Below are positions 1 to 14,358 of a DNA stretch of 64,000 nt, in pieces. Source of the DNA: Niebla homalea (lineage: Eukaryota; Ascomycota; Lecanoromycetes; Lecanorales; Ramalinaceae); assembly GCA_019925105.1 (NCBI GenBank), contig JAHGAU010000021.1, positions 682,001-746,000 of the forward strand. The letters are read 5' to 3'. Position numbers and translations under genes: made by a program. The notes under the pieces are model-generated. The model did no database searches. It saw nothing but the letters and a program-made list of their open reading frames with translations, and was not told the origin of the DNA. Positions within the stretch are counted from its first letter, which is position 1, and the number at the start of each line of letters is the position of its first letter.

Positions 1-229
1 TTAAATCTACTTAAGGGTTATCTTTAAACTTATTACTTTTCCGTTATTTTATAGGTCTATTTAATATTAAACTTTTAGAATTCCGATTATATTATTAAAT
101 ATCTTTACCGATATATATATTATTATTACTTTATTTATATAATTTTATTAACCGATATAGTATTATTTTTTACGCCGCCTTAATATTTATAGCCTTTTTA
201 GCCCCCTATTAAGTATAGTTTTCCCGCCG

Positions 230-3200
230 TTGTTTTTTACCCCCAGGTTAATAGTAAGGTTTCTTAATTAAATCCTTAATTACTTCCTTTATTTCCTTAG
301 TTAAGCTGAACTATAATAATAAACTTATAATTATTATAAATTTAACGGTTACTTTAATACCCTTTTTATTAATAAGTATTTAGCGATAATCGTTAATCTT
401 TACTTTTTAATTAATCCCGGTCTAAGCTCCTTAAATAGTAAATAGGAGATTAATACGTATATAGTATTTTACTTTTATTATTTATACTTATAATTAACGT
501 TAATCCGGTTATTAACGTATATAATAAAAAGGAAATAAGTTAAGCCGTTCTTATTTATCCGGAGTTAAATTATTAACGTATTATCGTTTTTCTTTATAAT
601 TTTATAACGTCGGAGATATTTATTAATAACTTTATTATTATTTAACGCTAAATACCGTCGTCCTTAAAGGATTGATTTTTTATATTTATATTAATATTTT
701 ATTTATTTCTTTATAATTTATAAGGTAATCGTTATTAACTTTACTTTTATAACTTTTTTCTTTTCCGTTATTTTTACTTTAAATAAGAATTTATATATTC
801 TTATATTAACTTCTTAAACATAAGTTAAGTTAATTTCTTTTTTAATTTACTTTAATTTAATTTCCGTAAAAAGGTAAATACTGCCTTTTTACGTTTTTTT
901 ATTTAAGGTTTCTTATAGTTCTAGTGAATACGTTTATTTTTTATTAACGTAATTAAGTTTATACCCTTTTAAGCCTCGTTTAAGTAACTATTTAATTTAG
1001 GGTTAACTTTATTAATAATATAAAGATTTCGGATTTTAATATTAAAATAAAAGTTACTTTATATACTTTATTTACCACTTTTAAGTATTAGTTTTAAATT
1101 TTCTATAATTACCGGATGGGTTCTTTCTTATATTTAAACGTATTTTTAAATACGTATTAAATAACTATTATATATATTATCGTAAACTTTATAATTACTT
1201 AATAAATAATTTTAGCTTTCTATAAGGTAGTTTTTTACGTTGACGCCGTAAGGCAGGTAAAACCCCTTTCTTATGAAATTATTTTCTTCTGGACCTTTTT
1301 TATATAGTCTTTTTAATTTAATTTCTTATCGATTTATAAGTTAAGTACCTTAATATTAACTTCCGGTTTTACCGTTATATTATTTAAGTTTATTATAATT
1401 ATTATATTATATAACTTTAGGCTCCTTATTATATAGATAAGCTTATATTTATATGGGGTAAATTAGGCTTTATATATTTTTATTTATTATAAATAGACTT
1501 TATAAGTTTATTTTAATTTTAAATAATTTATATAAATAAACGTATTATAAGTTAAGAAATAAATATCGTTAATAAAGTTTTTTATTTAAATTTTTTATTT
1601 TAACTTTATTAAGTCTTTAATAAGTAAGCCGTTAAAGAATAAGAATAAAATTAAGGAAATAAATAACTTCTGGGGAATCCTTATTATTATAAGCTTTATT
1701 ATATTTATCTTTTATCTTAGGTTAATTAACGTCGCTTAATTACTTAAAAAACTCTTTATTTAATTTATAAAAAAAGGTAAAACCCCCTTTTTCCGTAAAT
1801 TATATAGTAATTTTTAATAATTTATTTTATTAAACGCCTTTATAATATTTAAAGAAAGAAAACTTATAATATACTTTTTTTTATAACCTTATACTATATA
1901 TACGTTATTAATTAAGTTTTTAAGAGCCGTTTCCGTTAATTATCCTTTTCTTACTTTTATTTATTAATCGGGGAGTAGTTTATACCCTTTTATATAATTA
2001 CTTAAGATCTTTATAATTACCGTTTTTAAAGCCTTCCTTAACGTATAAAAAAGTATTATAGGTTTATATAATTTTACCTCTGAGTAATTTAATTTAACCG
2101 GCTTCTTAAGGATAATCGTCTTAACCTCCTTAAATTTATAAAGGTAATATCCTATATTAAAATAAACTTAAAATAAATAAATAAAGATTTTTTAAATAAT
2201 AACGTTATTATAAATAAAAACCTATTTAATATATTATTAAGTTTAAAGACTTTATCCTTCTTTGGTTTATTAATCGTTTTAATTATTATTTTTTAAGTTA
2301 TTATTTTACTTATTATTATTAATTTAAAATATATTATACCGTTAATATTTATTAAGTTAACTTCTAGTAACGGGGAAAAAACGCTTTTTAAAAAGTTTTA
2401 ATTTTACCGTTAAAAGTATTTATTACCGTACCGTTTAATCTTTTAAGGGTAAAAACTTAAAAATAAGTTTAAGTTTCTTACTTTATTCCTTACTATATTT
2501 TATTAACTTTTAAATATTATGAAAAGAAACCGCCGAATTATATATTATAACCTAAAAGTATATTTATTTAGCCTTTTAGATAATTCTTTCCTTTTTTTTT
2601 TAAGCTTCCTTTAATTATTAAAGCGTTTCCCGGTTTTTATACTTAATAATTTATTTTATAAGTACTTTTACCTTTATAATTATTTTTATATATTCCTTAT
2701 TTTAATAAGTTTTAACTCTTTAAAACGGCTTTATTATTAAGACTATAACGTTAATTACTTTATTTAAAACCTTTATTACCCGCTTTATAAAATAATCGAT
2801 TTATTTTTTACTATTAAGTTAAGGACGCTTTATTAATTAAGATATTATTTTTATTGCCTTCATTAATATTTCGGTTTCTTTAGCCGTTTTTTACGCTTAT
2901 TTAAACGGTAAAGGCGGAGTTACGTTAATAAATTAGTTTAAAGTTATTTATATCGGGACGTAATTTAAACCGTATTTTAGGTTTTCTTAAAGTCCGTATA
3001 TTATAATTAAATTAATAATATTTTCTAAGTTAAATATTAAGTCGATTGTAATTTTAAGTTTACGGCTTTCTTATATAATAGCCTTTTTTAACGTTAATAG
3101 TATAAGGTTAAACCGTATAATAATTATTAATAGTTCCTTAAATTTAATATAATTAATTATATAATTATCCTTATTTTATTAAACATAATAAAAATTAAAG

Positions 3201-3640
3201 TCCCTTATTAAAAGGTACTTATTAAGTATAATTATAATATTTTTAAGTAACGGGATCGTAAAAAGTTTTTTCCTATTAACCGGTAACGGATTATATATAT
3301 TATAAATATTTAAAGTACCTTTAATATCCCTTTTTCATACGATCCGGAGTATATATAGGTTCCCTCCGTAATAAATAATATCCTAATTATTTATATTTAA
3401 TTTCTTATTAATAAAAAGTATATTTACGTTATTTTATTATTTTTAAAGGTTAAGTAAAAATTATCTCCCGGATTAATTGAAAAATAAATATACGGACTAT
3501 ATAATAATTCTTATATTATTATAATATTAATATTTTTATTTCCTTAAATTTAAATATTAATATTATAACTTTAATTACTTCCTTACGTACGTTATATTAT
3601 ATTATCTTTAAAAGCGTAAGTATATTAAATATTAATGTCC
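230..3640 (-). pseudogene. LINE-A ORF2 (endonuclease-reverse transcriptase) remnant
   Basis: Minus-strand reading gives YLLIRDFNFYYV at 3182-3217, the GDFN-HH block of apurinic-type LINE endonucleases with RIP changes (G to R, H to Y). About 0.9 kb downstream, near 2230-2290, lies a degenerate KAPGPNG block that opens the reverse transcriptase domain. An intact protein would nick target DNA and copy the element RNA there. Both ends are approximate and the frame is broken many times. Confidence 0.6.
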
Positions 3641-3659
3641 GTTAAGCTCTTTTTATTAA

Positions 3660-5515
3660 TTTTTATTTATATAAACGGTTTTTCCTTAAGATTAAACGTT
3701 ATTTATCTTAATCTTTTTATTATAATAATAATCCCGGTTAAGTAATTAACTTTAAAGGTTAATATTACTATAAGTTTTCTCTTTTTTACGTTATTAATTA
3801 TTACGTTTTACCCTTCCCCGTTTAATAAGCTCTGTTTACGTCTTAAAACCGTTTTTAATTATTTTATTGGTTTAAATTTATATAAGTTATAACGTTAAAC
3901 CTTAACCGTTATTTTAATTTCCTTATATTAAGTTTCTTTTATTCTTATTATATATTATAAGTCTTATATTAAGTAATTATTATTATTATACGTTATATAT
4001 TTCAGCGCGTTCTTTATTAAGCCCTTTATTATTAAGTTAACGTATTTATATATATTATATCCTTCAGTATATATTACGTACTTCGTATTATTAAGGTACC
4101 TCGTAATAATATACCTGTACCTTTAATATTTAAAATGTTAATAAATATCCGCTGCCCGGTTTTAAGGTTTTATTAACTTAAAGGACTTACCTTTTATTAC
4201 CCCTTTATTAAGGATATTATTATATATCCTTATTAATATTACGCTTAAGATAATTATAAAATATTTCTTTATATAATTAAAGGCGTTTAATTTCTTTATT
4301 ATAATAAGGAAACTATAATTAATAATCTTTAACTTAAAATAGAAAACCGTATTCTCTTTCTTTATCCGCCTTAAGGTAATTTCCCCTTCTTTCCCTATAA
4401 ATCTTATTAAGTATATCCCGTTTACCGCGATAATAAAAGATTACCTTAATACTTTTACCGTTTTATATCCTTTTTTATCGGTTTATTTTTTTAACTTTTT
4501 TAATCTTTTTTTACCTTTAATAAGGCTATATTAAGGAGGATATCCCTACTTTATAATTTACGTACTATAATAATCTATTTTATTAATAACTTTCCCGTTA
4601 TTTTAAACGTTTTTATTAATTATAACGGGTTTACCTTCACTATTATACTTTTTTCCTTTTCGCCCGATAATTATATAATTACTATCCTTACCTTCTTTAA
4701 CGTTATTGTTTTTTCCCCGCCCTTACCTCCTTTATTATTAACGCCGGCGTTACCCTTACGGCCTTTATTACTTAGCTTATCCCTACTCCTTTTTTTAAAG
4801 CCTCCCTCGTTATTCTTTTACTTTATATGTATCCTTTTTATTTCTTTTTGCTTTTATTTATTAGTGCTTTTATTGCCGCCCCTTAAGCTCCGCGTAGCCT
4901 CTTTAACTCTTTTAAATTTCTCCCCGCTTTTACGTAAAAGTCTTTTATTCTCCGTAACCCGATTTATAGTATTAATTAAGTCTTTAATATAATATCCTTT
5001 TATATAATTATAAAAAGGCCTTTTAATGCCTTTATCGTTTCCTCCTTTTTTACTTTTTTTTTACGTATCTGGTAATTATTTCTTTTTATAATTTATTTTT
5101 ATTTATTTAATATTTCCTTATTTTTATTTAACTTTCTTTTAGTTTATATATACTTAATAAGGCCTTTTATGCCTCTGTTTACCCCCTATTTATCCCCACG
5201 TACCGTCCTCGTTTTTTCCGCCTTTTATTTATTACTTTTTATAATAATATTTTTACGTATTATACGTATTCCTTTACGCGTATCTTATTAATTACAGGCT
5301 TTTTATTTAATTTAAGGTTTTTTTATCTCGTATTTATTACGTTATTCATATAACTTATCACCGTTTATATTAACCTGGGCCGCTTACCCTTCCTTTTTTT
5401 CTATTTTTACCATTCCGCTTCCGCTTATCGCATTTAAGGTATTGTCCTTACTATTACTTAAGCTATATACGCGTGCATCGTTTCTGACCTCTGGGGTCCC
5501 GTTATTCGTCGCCAT
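3660..5515 (-). pseudogene. LINE-A ORF1 (gag-like) remnant
   Basis: The frame starts MATNNGTPEVRNDARVYSLS at 5515 and reads for some 40 codons before RIP damage. The same start is found in LINE-B (8433), LINE-E (24854) and LINE-D (63154), which fixes the initiation codon. ORF1 proteins of LINEs are RNA-binding gag-like proteins; I did not locate a zinc knuckle with certainty. The 3' limit is an estimate from the position of the endonuclease motif downstream. Confidence 0.6.
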
Positions 5516-5524
5516 TCCTTAAGC

Positions 5525-8440
5525 GAATCTTTAATTAATTAAGTATCTCTTAATTCTTATATTTAAAAGTTTATTCAATTAGTTTTTTCACCTTTATAAT
5601 CGCAATTATATATTTTTTATTTTAATAAGTTTTAATTCTTTAAGAGGATTTTATTATTAAGATAGTCTTATTAATTATTTTATTTAATACCTTTATTATT
5701 TACTTTATAAAAAAATCGATCTGGTTTTTATTATTTAATTAAGGAAGGTCCGTAAATTATATTATAATTTCCTTTATTTTTATATAAACCTTTATTTTTT
5801 TAACCGTTTTTTACGCTTTCCTTACCGGTAATAATATAATCGTATTAACGGTCCAATTTAAAGTTATTTATATTAATATATAATCCGAATTATATTTTAA
5901 GTTTTCTTATAACTTATATATTACGATTATGCCGGCAATCTTTTCCGTATTAAAGGTTAAATTAATTGTTATTTTAAACTTATAACTCTTTTACGTAATA
6001 GTCTTTTATAATATTAATAATAAAAAGTTAATTTAAACGGTAATTAACAATAAATCATCCGATTTAACGTAATTTATCATACGCCCTTCCTTATTTTATA
6101 TATAATAATATAGGTTAAAGTCTTTAAATAATATATATTTATTTAATATAATTAAAACTTTTTTAAGTAATAATATTATAAAAGGTTTTTCTTTATTAAC
6201 CGGCGGTAAATTATATACGTTATAAATATTAAGGTTGCCCTTTAAGTCCCCTTTTTTTATAATATAAAGTATATAAAGGTTTTTATTATAATAAGTGATA
6301 TTTTAGTTATTTACGTTAAGCTATTTATTTATAAAGAAGTATATTTTAATTATCTTATCCCCTTAAAGGCTAAATAAAACCTTTTCTTTAAGTTAATAAA
6401 TAAATATATATATAAGTTATATAATGGTTTTATATTATTATAACGTTAACGTTTTTAATTTTTTAAATTTAAATATTAATATTATAGCTTTAATTCTTTT
6501 ATTATAAACGTTATATTATATTATTCTTAAAAACGTTAATATATTATATATTAACCTTTATAAAGGCTCCCTCTTTTATACTTATTTAAATTATAAACTT
6601 CTTATTAAAGTTAAACGTTTTTAGTTTAATACCTTTCCGGTTATTATTAAAGACGTAAAACGGTTGACTTTTAAAGTCGGAATTATGAAAAGTTTTTTCT
6701 TTTTTACCGTTATTTATCCTTTATTATTTAATTAATTAAGCTTACGTTTTAAGGCTGCCTTTAATTGGCTTATTAAATTAATTTTATATATATTATATTA
6801 TTAAATTTTTATAGCTATCCGGGTCTCCTTACGTTTAATTTCCCTAGCTTTTATTATATATTTAAAATCCTATATTAAATATCCTTCTTTATTATACGTG
6901 GCGTATTTAAACGTACCCTTTATAAGCCCCTTAATTATTAACTTTATATACTTATAGATATTATAGTTTTTAATATAAACCGTATATTTCGTAATATTAA
7001 AGTATTTTATAATAATATATTTATAACTTTAATACTTAAAATATTAATAAATATTAACCGCTTTATTTTATAGCCGAGTTATCTTAAGAAATCCCCCTTT
7101 AATAATCCTTTTATTTAAAACGTTATTATATATTTTTATTAATATTACGCTTAATATAATAATAAAGTATTTTTTTACGTATTTTAAGGGGTTAAGTTTT
7201 TTCGTTATTAACGGAAGCCTATAATTAACGATCTTAAGCCTTAAGTAAAAAACCGTATTTTCTTTTTTTATATTTTTTAACGTAGTTTTTTTTTTTCGGC
7301 TTCCTTAAAACGTAATAAGTATATCCTATTTATTATGACGGTAAATAATTACCTTAAAACTTTAACCAACTTATATTCTCCCTTATTAACTTAAGCCTTA
7401 AATTTTTTAGGCTTTCTTTTACTTTTAAAAACGTTATATTAAGGAAAATATCCTTATTTTATAGTTTATATATTATAATAATCTATTTTATTAATAGTTT
7501 TATCGTTACTTTAAAAACCTTTATTAACTATAACGGGTTTATTTTTACCGCCGTATTCCTTTTTTTATTATTAAATAGGTAGACCGTTATTATTTTTACC
7601 TTCCTTAATACGGTTGCTTTCTCTTTTATTATCTTTTTATTCTTTATTACGGGTATCTTTTTTATTACTTTTATCGTTTAACTTTTTCTTATTTAAGGGG
7701 CCGCCGCCTTTATACCTTCGTTTTATATACTTAACCTTAAGCCGTTATCTTTACCTTTTATTAATACTTTCGCTCCCGTTTTTTAAAAGCCTTATAAACG
7801 CTCCGTTTCCTTTAATTTTACTTTTATTTTTATATAAAAATTTTTTACGCTTTTTAATTTAATCTATAATATCGGTTAAGTTTTTAACGTAATATCCTTC
7901 TATTTTACCGTAAGGAGTCTTTTTAAGGCCTTTACCGCCTTTTTTATCGCCCTTTCACCCTCTTTTACCGGGCGACGTATTATTTCCGTTTTTTATTTTT
8001 AATCCTTTAAGGTCCCGTCCTTTTTATTAGCTTTATTTCCTTTTTATATACCCTTAATAGTACTTTTACCGCGGTTTTCTTACCTTTTCCCCCCGCTTAT
8101 ATCCTTTATTATTAATACTATACCGGCCTTTTTACCCCCTTATTAACTTATTATTTCCATATTATTATTATACGTTTTACGCGTTTTAATACGCGTATTT
8201 TATTAACCTTAATTTCCTTATTTATTTTAAGCGTTATCCGGCTTATTATTATTATATTGCCCGTACGCGTTACTGCCGTTTCTATTAATATAAATTATTT
8301 GCCCGTTTATTACCTTATTCTTAACTATTACGTTACTTCCACTTATCGCACTTAATATACTCCCCTTATTATTGCTAGAGCTATATATATACGTATCGTT
8401 TTAAACCTCTAGGGTCCCTTTATTCGTCGCCATCAAGTCA
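5525..8440 (-). mobile_element. LINE-B, 5' half of a second LINE subfamily, interrupted by LINE-A
   Basis: From 5525 the sequence matches LINE-E at about 21,940 onward and runs to the same 5' terminus (ATG at 8433). Its 3' half is missing, which fits insertion of LINE-A, with the remainder expected beyond the left window edge. The ORF1 start reads MATNKGTLEV, with K at position 5 where A and D have N; LINE-E shares this K, so B and E form one subfamily. The 5' end abuts leader sequence of Copia-2b. Confidence 0.82.
6700..8433 (-). pseudogene. LINE-B ORF1 (gag-like) remnant
   Basis: Starts at 8433 with MATNKGTLEV, then a stop (former Gln), then NDTYIYSSSNNKGSILSAIS. The next ~60 codons are readable with few stops, the best preserved part of this copy. 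The end is estimated by comparison with LINE-E. Confidence 0.5.
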
Positions 8441-9083
8441 TATTTTTATTATATAATTAAAGTTACCGTCTTAAAAATAAGAGTTTATTTTAAAAATAAG
8501 ATTTTTTATTATAAAAAGTAAAAGTTTAAAGTTTTTTAACTCTATAACGTTCCGTAATTTTTATAAAAGGTTTTAATTAAATAATCCTAATAACGGAATA
8601 AGGTTAAAAATCCTTTAAGTTATAAAGAAAGTTTAAATCGGATAAAGATTTCTTATTATAATTATAAAATTTAAAGGTTTAAACTTTAAAGAATTTAATT
8701 AAGGTTAAAATTTCTTAATTAAGATTTTTATTAAGGCTTTATTTAACGTTTTATATTATAAAACCGAAGCCCCTATATATAGTTAATTTCCGGCATATAA
8801 ATATTAACGTATAATTAATTTATAAAGCTAAAAAATAAATATTTATATTTTTTAATTAATAAATATATATACCCCGGTAATAATAAAGTTAAGGTATCTT
8901 ATCCTTATAGAATTTTAAATTATTAAGTTATTAATTAACTTTATAGCTTAAAGATTATAATTTGATACTATTCTTAAATAGAATACTTTTATTTTTTAAG
9001 TATATTTTATACGGTAAGATCTTTATATTATAATTATAAAATCAAATAAAGAAAAGGTATCCTTATAGGGTATCGTTATCGTA

Positions 9084-9100
9084 AAACTGAACTTATAACT
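9084..9100 (-). other. Copia-2b primer-binding site region
   Basis: Immediately after the LTR the minus strand reads AGTTATAAGTTCAG. This resembles the initiator-Met-tRNA-type Copia primer site seen after the Copia-1 (AGTTATAAGCCCGG) and Copia-2 (GGTTATAAGCTTAG) LTRs. Confidence 0.6.
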
Positions 9101-9252
9101 TCTTAAAATATAAAATATAAGTTATTTAATTATTCTTTATATATAAAAGTATAATTAAGTACTCCTGAATCCCGGTTACCTTAATTAAGTTTAGCTTCGG
9201 ATTATATTTAATCCATTTAAGTACCGGGTAATTAATATAAGTACTTTTAATA
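9101..9252 (-). repeat. Copia-2b 5' LTR
   Basis: 152 bp, the reverse complement of the Copia-2 LTRs (45800-45948 and 52478-52629). It starts TATTAAAAG on the minus strand, a RIP form of TGTTAAAAG. Confidence 0.85.
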
Positions 9253-9749
9253 AATATTATAATTAAATCTTTACGTTAACCCGATTAAGATTAATAATTA
9301 TTTTAAATTTTTAATTTATTATTTTTATTAAGAATCCTTTATTTTTTAACGTTATAATCCGTAATAAAGATTTAATAATAATATTAAGCTTAATTAAAAA
9401 GAAGTAACCTTAATTATATAATTTTATTTTCTTTAACGTTAAAACTTTACTTTAAATACTTTATTATATAGCTTTTTAGATTAACCTTATTTAATTTTAA
9501 TTTTAACTTTTTAACGTTAAATTCTTATAATTTTTTTATTAACTTTACGTAATAATTAAGCTTATTTAAGGTTAACTACGGGTACCGGCGAATTATCGGA
9601 TATTTATTATTATTTTATTTATATTAATTATATAATTTACCGGATAAGGTTTAAAGGCTTTTAATAAAATCGTCCCTTATCCTTAAAATATTTAATTATT
9701 CTATAATTTATCTTTTATATATAAAACCTTATTTCGCCGTATTCGCTTT
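9253..9749 (-). mobile_element. Short retroposon copy 3 (5' two thirds), interrupted by Copia-2b
   Basis: Matches copies 1 and 2 (38814-39541 and 40624-41347) from about 39045 to their 5' head. The head, GC-normal in copies 1 and 2, is here RIP-mutated (around 9715-9749). The 3' third and tail are missing at the Copia-2b junction, so Copia-2b inserted into this copy. Confidence 0.75.
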
Positions 9750-12700
9750 ATATTAATTATATATTAAAGGCTTATTATAAATTATTTTATATTAAAATTT
9801 ATTGATAAAATAAAATTTTATAATTTTTTATAACGCTTTAAAGCTTATAAAATAAAATTTATGTATCCTTTTACCCTTTATTTCCTTAATTAATTTTATA
9901 AAGCTTAATTTTACTATTAATATTATAGACTTTTAGAATTAATAAATTTTATATAATATAATATTTAACTTTTATTAATTATTAAAGCGTCAAGGATTAT
10001 TAATAAAATATATTTTTATTCTTTAACTTATAAATAATACTTTATATTAAAACTGTTTTTTTAAAAGACCTTTTACGTAATCCCGTTATAACCTTTTTGA
10101 TTTTTAATATTATAGTTATTAAGATATAGATTGCTTTCTTTAAGGTTATTTTTTAATATAAATATTAAGGAGTTTAATAATATAAAGATTATATTAAAAG
10201 TAAAGGATAAACCTTTATTATATATAATATAAAAATTACTTTAATTTAATAAAGGAAAAATTATTCTTTAAGAATAATCTTTTAAAATAAGCTTTTAAAA
10301 GTTATTTTATAAGGATTATATAAAGTATATTTATTTACCGTTTATTTATAAAATAATTTTTAGTATTAATACGCTTTTATTATATTTTAAGGTTTTTTTT
10401 TTTTTATTTATAAGGATTTTAAATTAAATCCTACGGTTTTCTTAAAAGGGTTTACCTAAAAAATAACTATTAATCTTATTATAAGCCTATATATTTATAA
10501 TGTTTTTATAGTTATTTTAATTATAATAAATAAAATATTATATTAATTAATTAATTATTATTAAAAAAGTATTATTATTTTATTTTATTTAAAGACTTTA
10601 TTTATAAGTAATTTTATTATATTATTATATTTTTAATATATTTAATAATATAAGCTTAATCTATATAAACCCTTTAATATTAAACTCTTTAATAACGGGA
10701 TTAAAGCGTAACTCCAAATATTATATATATATAAAGTAATTATTAAAAATGAATTCTTAACATAATAAAGAAATACCTTACAAGTTTAAACGTATTTAAC
10801 TAAATATTTAATATAAAGTACCGATAAAAAATCCGACGTTTAAAAGTATTTTAAAGAAAATATTATATATATTATAAAGTTAAGAAATATAACGAAGGCC
10901 TATAATACTTAACAAAGGATAATATATTATAAATAAAGAATTATATAACGATTTAAAATTATAAAAGAGTTAATTATATTAAAAACTTAAGATAAGTATT
11001 AATTTAAATTAATATAATGAATAAGGTAATTAAATCTCCCTTTTGATCGGATTATTATAAAGATAATTATAAATCTTTTTTTAATTAATTTTATAAAACT
11101 TTATTAATTAATAAATAAATAAAACTTTTATTTAATAATGAGATTTTAATATAAAAGGATTTCTTAAAGCAATTACGGCAATAAATTATTATTATAGTTT
11201 TATTATTTATTATCGTTAAGTATATTGAAACGTATTAACTTTTTATTTATTTTAATTAAAACCTTATATTATTATCCCTAATAATAATTAAGAATTTTAT
11301 AATAAAACGCCTTAAAGAGATTAAGTTACTTTTATTAAAAGATTTTCTTAAGGACGGTAATAATGTTTTATTAACTATAAATAATTAATCCCTTAATTAT
11401 AAATAATTTTATATAACGATTATAATATATTAAATTAATTAAAATTGGGAGTATTATAATATATTAATTAACTTTAAGTATATCAAAAGTACTTATAATA
11501 ATAAGCGGCTTATATTTATTATAATAAAGATAATTAAAAGCTATAAATTAAAGAATTATATTTTAACCGTTATTATTAATAATATAGAATAATATTATAA
11601 CGGCTATATTATGCCGAGAAGCTAAAACGTATTAAAATTTATTTATTAATGTCGTAGAAACGCGGTAAAGAATAAAATATTTATTATACTTAACCTATAT
11701 TATTTAACTTTTACTTAAAGCCTTCTTAAGTTACTTTAAGGTTAATATAATAAACGATAATATAAACTATTAATTTAATAAAAAAATAAATTAAATTAAT
11801 TAACGGTTAAACTATAAATATCCTTAAGATATTAATAAAAATAAAATAGATTTTTAATTATCTTTATACTTATTTAATTAACTATAAATCCGGCAGATTA
11901 CGGTCTATGTTAATGTTAATAATAAATGTAAAGAAACCTTTACTGCCGTTTAATATAAAAAAAAATTAATACTTACAATATTATAAATCCCTTAATCTTA
12001 AATTAAAGTAAAAAGCATAAAGAAATATTATTAAAGTTATTCTAAAATATAACGACTTATTAAGACTTATCTTTTTATATAATAATCCGTACCTTAATAT
12101 TTCGTAAAGATATTAATACGTTCTTAAAAGAAAATAAAAGAAAGAATAAACTCTTAAAACTTAACCTTAAATAATAAAGTTATATTAAATACTTAATAGA
12201 ATTAACTTAATAAACTTATTAAGTTATTAAAGTAATAAATATTATTAAATTACCGACGTTTTATATCGTTTTTATAATATATAATAACCTTTTTAATTAT
12301 ATTAAAAAGTAAAATAATTATTTATAATATAAACGAGTTACTTAAAAGAAAGAGCTTATTTAAGGGTTAAATATAACGTATATAAAGTTAATTAAGTATT
12401 ATAATAAGACTTAAAGTTTAATTAATTCGTTTTATAAGTAAATAACTTTATTACTTCTATAAGATAATAATAAAATCTTTAAGGGTTGAAATTAATATAT
12501 AATAATAAGTAAAACCTTATAAGCGGAAGTTTATTAAGTTATCCTTTATAAAACTTTTAATAAATACGTTTTACGTTTTAATCTTAATTTATTAATAAAT
12601 TAAAAATTAAATAAATAAACGCGGATTATAAAGGACCTAAATACTTTATTAAATAAAGAAAGCTTATTAAATAATCCTATTATTAATAAACATAAATAAT

Positions 12701-13106
12701 ATAAGAATAATAATAAGTTTATGTTTATTTTTATATTTATTAAACTTATTAAAATAAAATAGCATTATTACTTAAAATAAGTAATAAAATCCTAATTTAA
12801 TAAAAGTACTTATTTTATAAGCTATTTATTCTATTATAAGTAACTTAAAATATCCTTTATAACGTTTCCGCCAACGTTAAATATAAGTATTATTTTTTTA
12901 TTATTAAGCGTTATTATAAGAATTAAAAATACTTTGTCCCTTTAATTGTCCGGGTAAAAATATTAATTTATTATTATAAATAAAGAGAAAACGAATTAAA
13001 TTAATTATATATAAACTTAAAAATAAATAATAATAATAATTTTAAAACCTAAAAGGATAAGGAATAAAAGAAACGAATATATAACGTAAATATAATTACG
13101 AAATAT
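9750..13106. other. AT-rich RIP-mutated sequence, unassigned
   Basis: About 3.4 kb with very few CA/TG dinucleotides. I recognised no terminal repeat, no coding motif on either strand and no match to the other elements in this window. It is probably old transposon sequence. Confidence 0.5.
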
Positions 13107-13810
<704 letters not shown>

Positions 13811-14358
13811 TAATTATTTTTATAATTATTTTTATAATTATTTTTATAATTATTTTTATAATTATTTTTATAATTATTTTTATAATTATTTTTATAATTA
13901 TTTTTATAATTATTTTTATAATTATTTTTATAATTATTTTTATAATTATTTTTATAATTATTTTTATAATTATTTTTATAATTATTTTTATAATTATTTT
14001 TATAATTATTTTTATAATTATTTTTATAATTATTTTTATAATTATTTTTATAATTATTTTTATAATTATTTTTATAATTATTTTTATAATTATTTTTATA
14101 ATTATTTTTATAATTATTTTTATAATTATTTTTATAATTATTTTTATAATTATTTTTATAATTATTTTTATAATTATTTTTATAATTATTTTTATAATTA
14201 TTTTTATAATTATTTTTATAATTATTTTTATAATTATTTTTATAATTATTTTTATAATTATTTTTATAATTATTTTTATAATTATTTTTATAATTATTTT
14301 TATAATTATTTTTATAATTATTTTTATAATTATTTTTATAATTATTTTTATAATTATT
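13811..14358. repeat. 12-bp A/T-only satellite, about 46 copies
   Basis: The unit AATTATTTTTAT repeats without a single difference, shown by identical 60-base lines from 13861 to 14340. It contains no G or C. Confidence 0.98.

Larger units (their letters stand above)
1..5524 (-). mobile_element. LINE-A, APE-type non-LTR retrotransposon, RIP-mutated, 3' end cut by window edge
   Basis: This minus-strand LINE matches LINE-D (57387-63163) along its length; base 1 corresponds to about 57616 of D, so only the last ~230 bp of the 3' end and the tail are missing. Its 5' end sits 9-10 bases before an ATG at 5515. Readable motifs in order are the ORF1 start, an endonuclease motif at 3182-3217 (RDFN, from GDFN) and the reverse transcriptase entry motif near 2230-2290 (KKDKVFKLNNI, RIP-altered from a KAPGPNG-type motif). 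Endonuclease-before-RT order is that of the I/Jockey/Tad type of LINE. Every frame is full of TAA/TAG at former Gln/Trp codons. At its 5' end the element abuts LINE-B in mid-sequence, so I infer it inserted into B. Confidence 0.88.
8441..9252 (-). mobile_element. Copia-2b, 5' fragment (LTR plus leader) on the minus strand
   Basis: The sequence is the reverse complement of the 5' LTR and leader of Copia-2 (45800-46760). It runs from the LTR end at 9252, through the primer-binding region, to 8441 where LINE-B interrupts it. The rest of the element should lie beyond LINE-A/B, outside the window. It also supplies an unoccupied version of the site that holds a 154-bp insert in Copia-2. Confidence 0.82.

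Noticed and set aside
7614..7862. Plus-strand ORF of 82 codons, Leu/Phe-rich
   Set aside because: Antisense to LINE-B ORF1; its start codon is not conserved in the other LINE copies.
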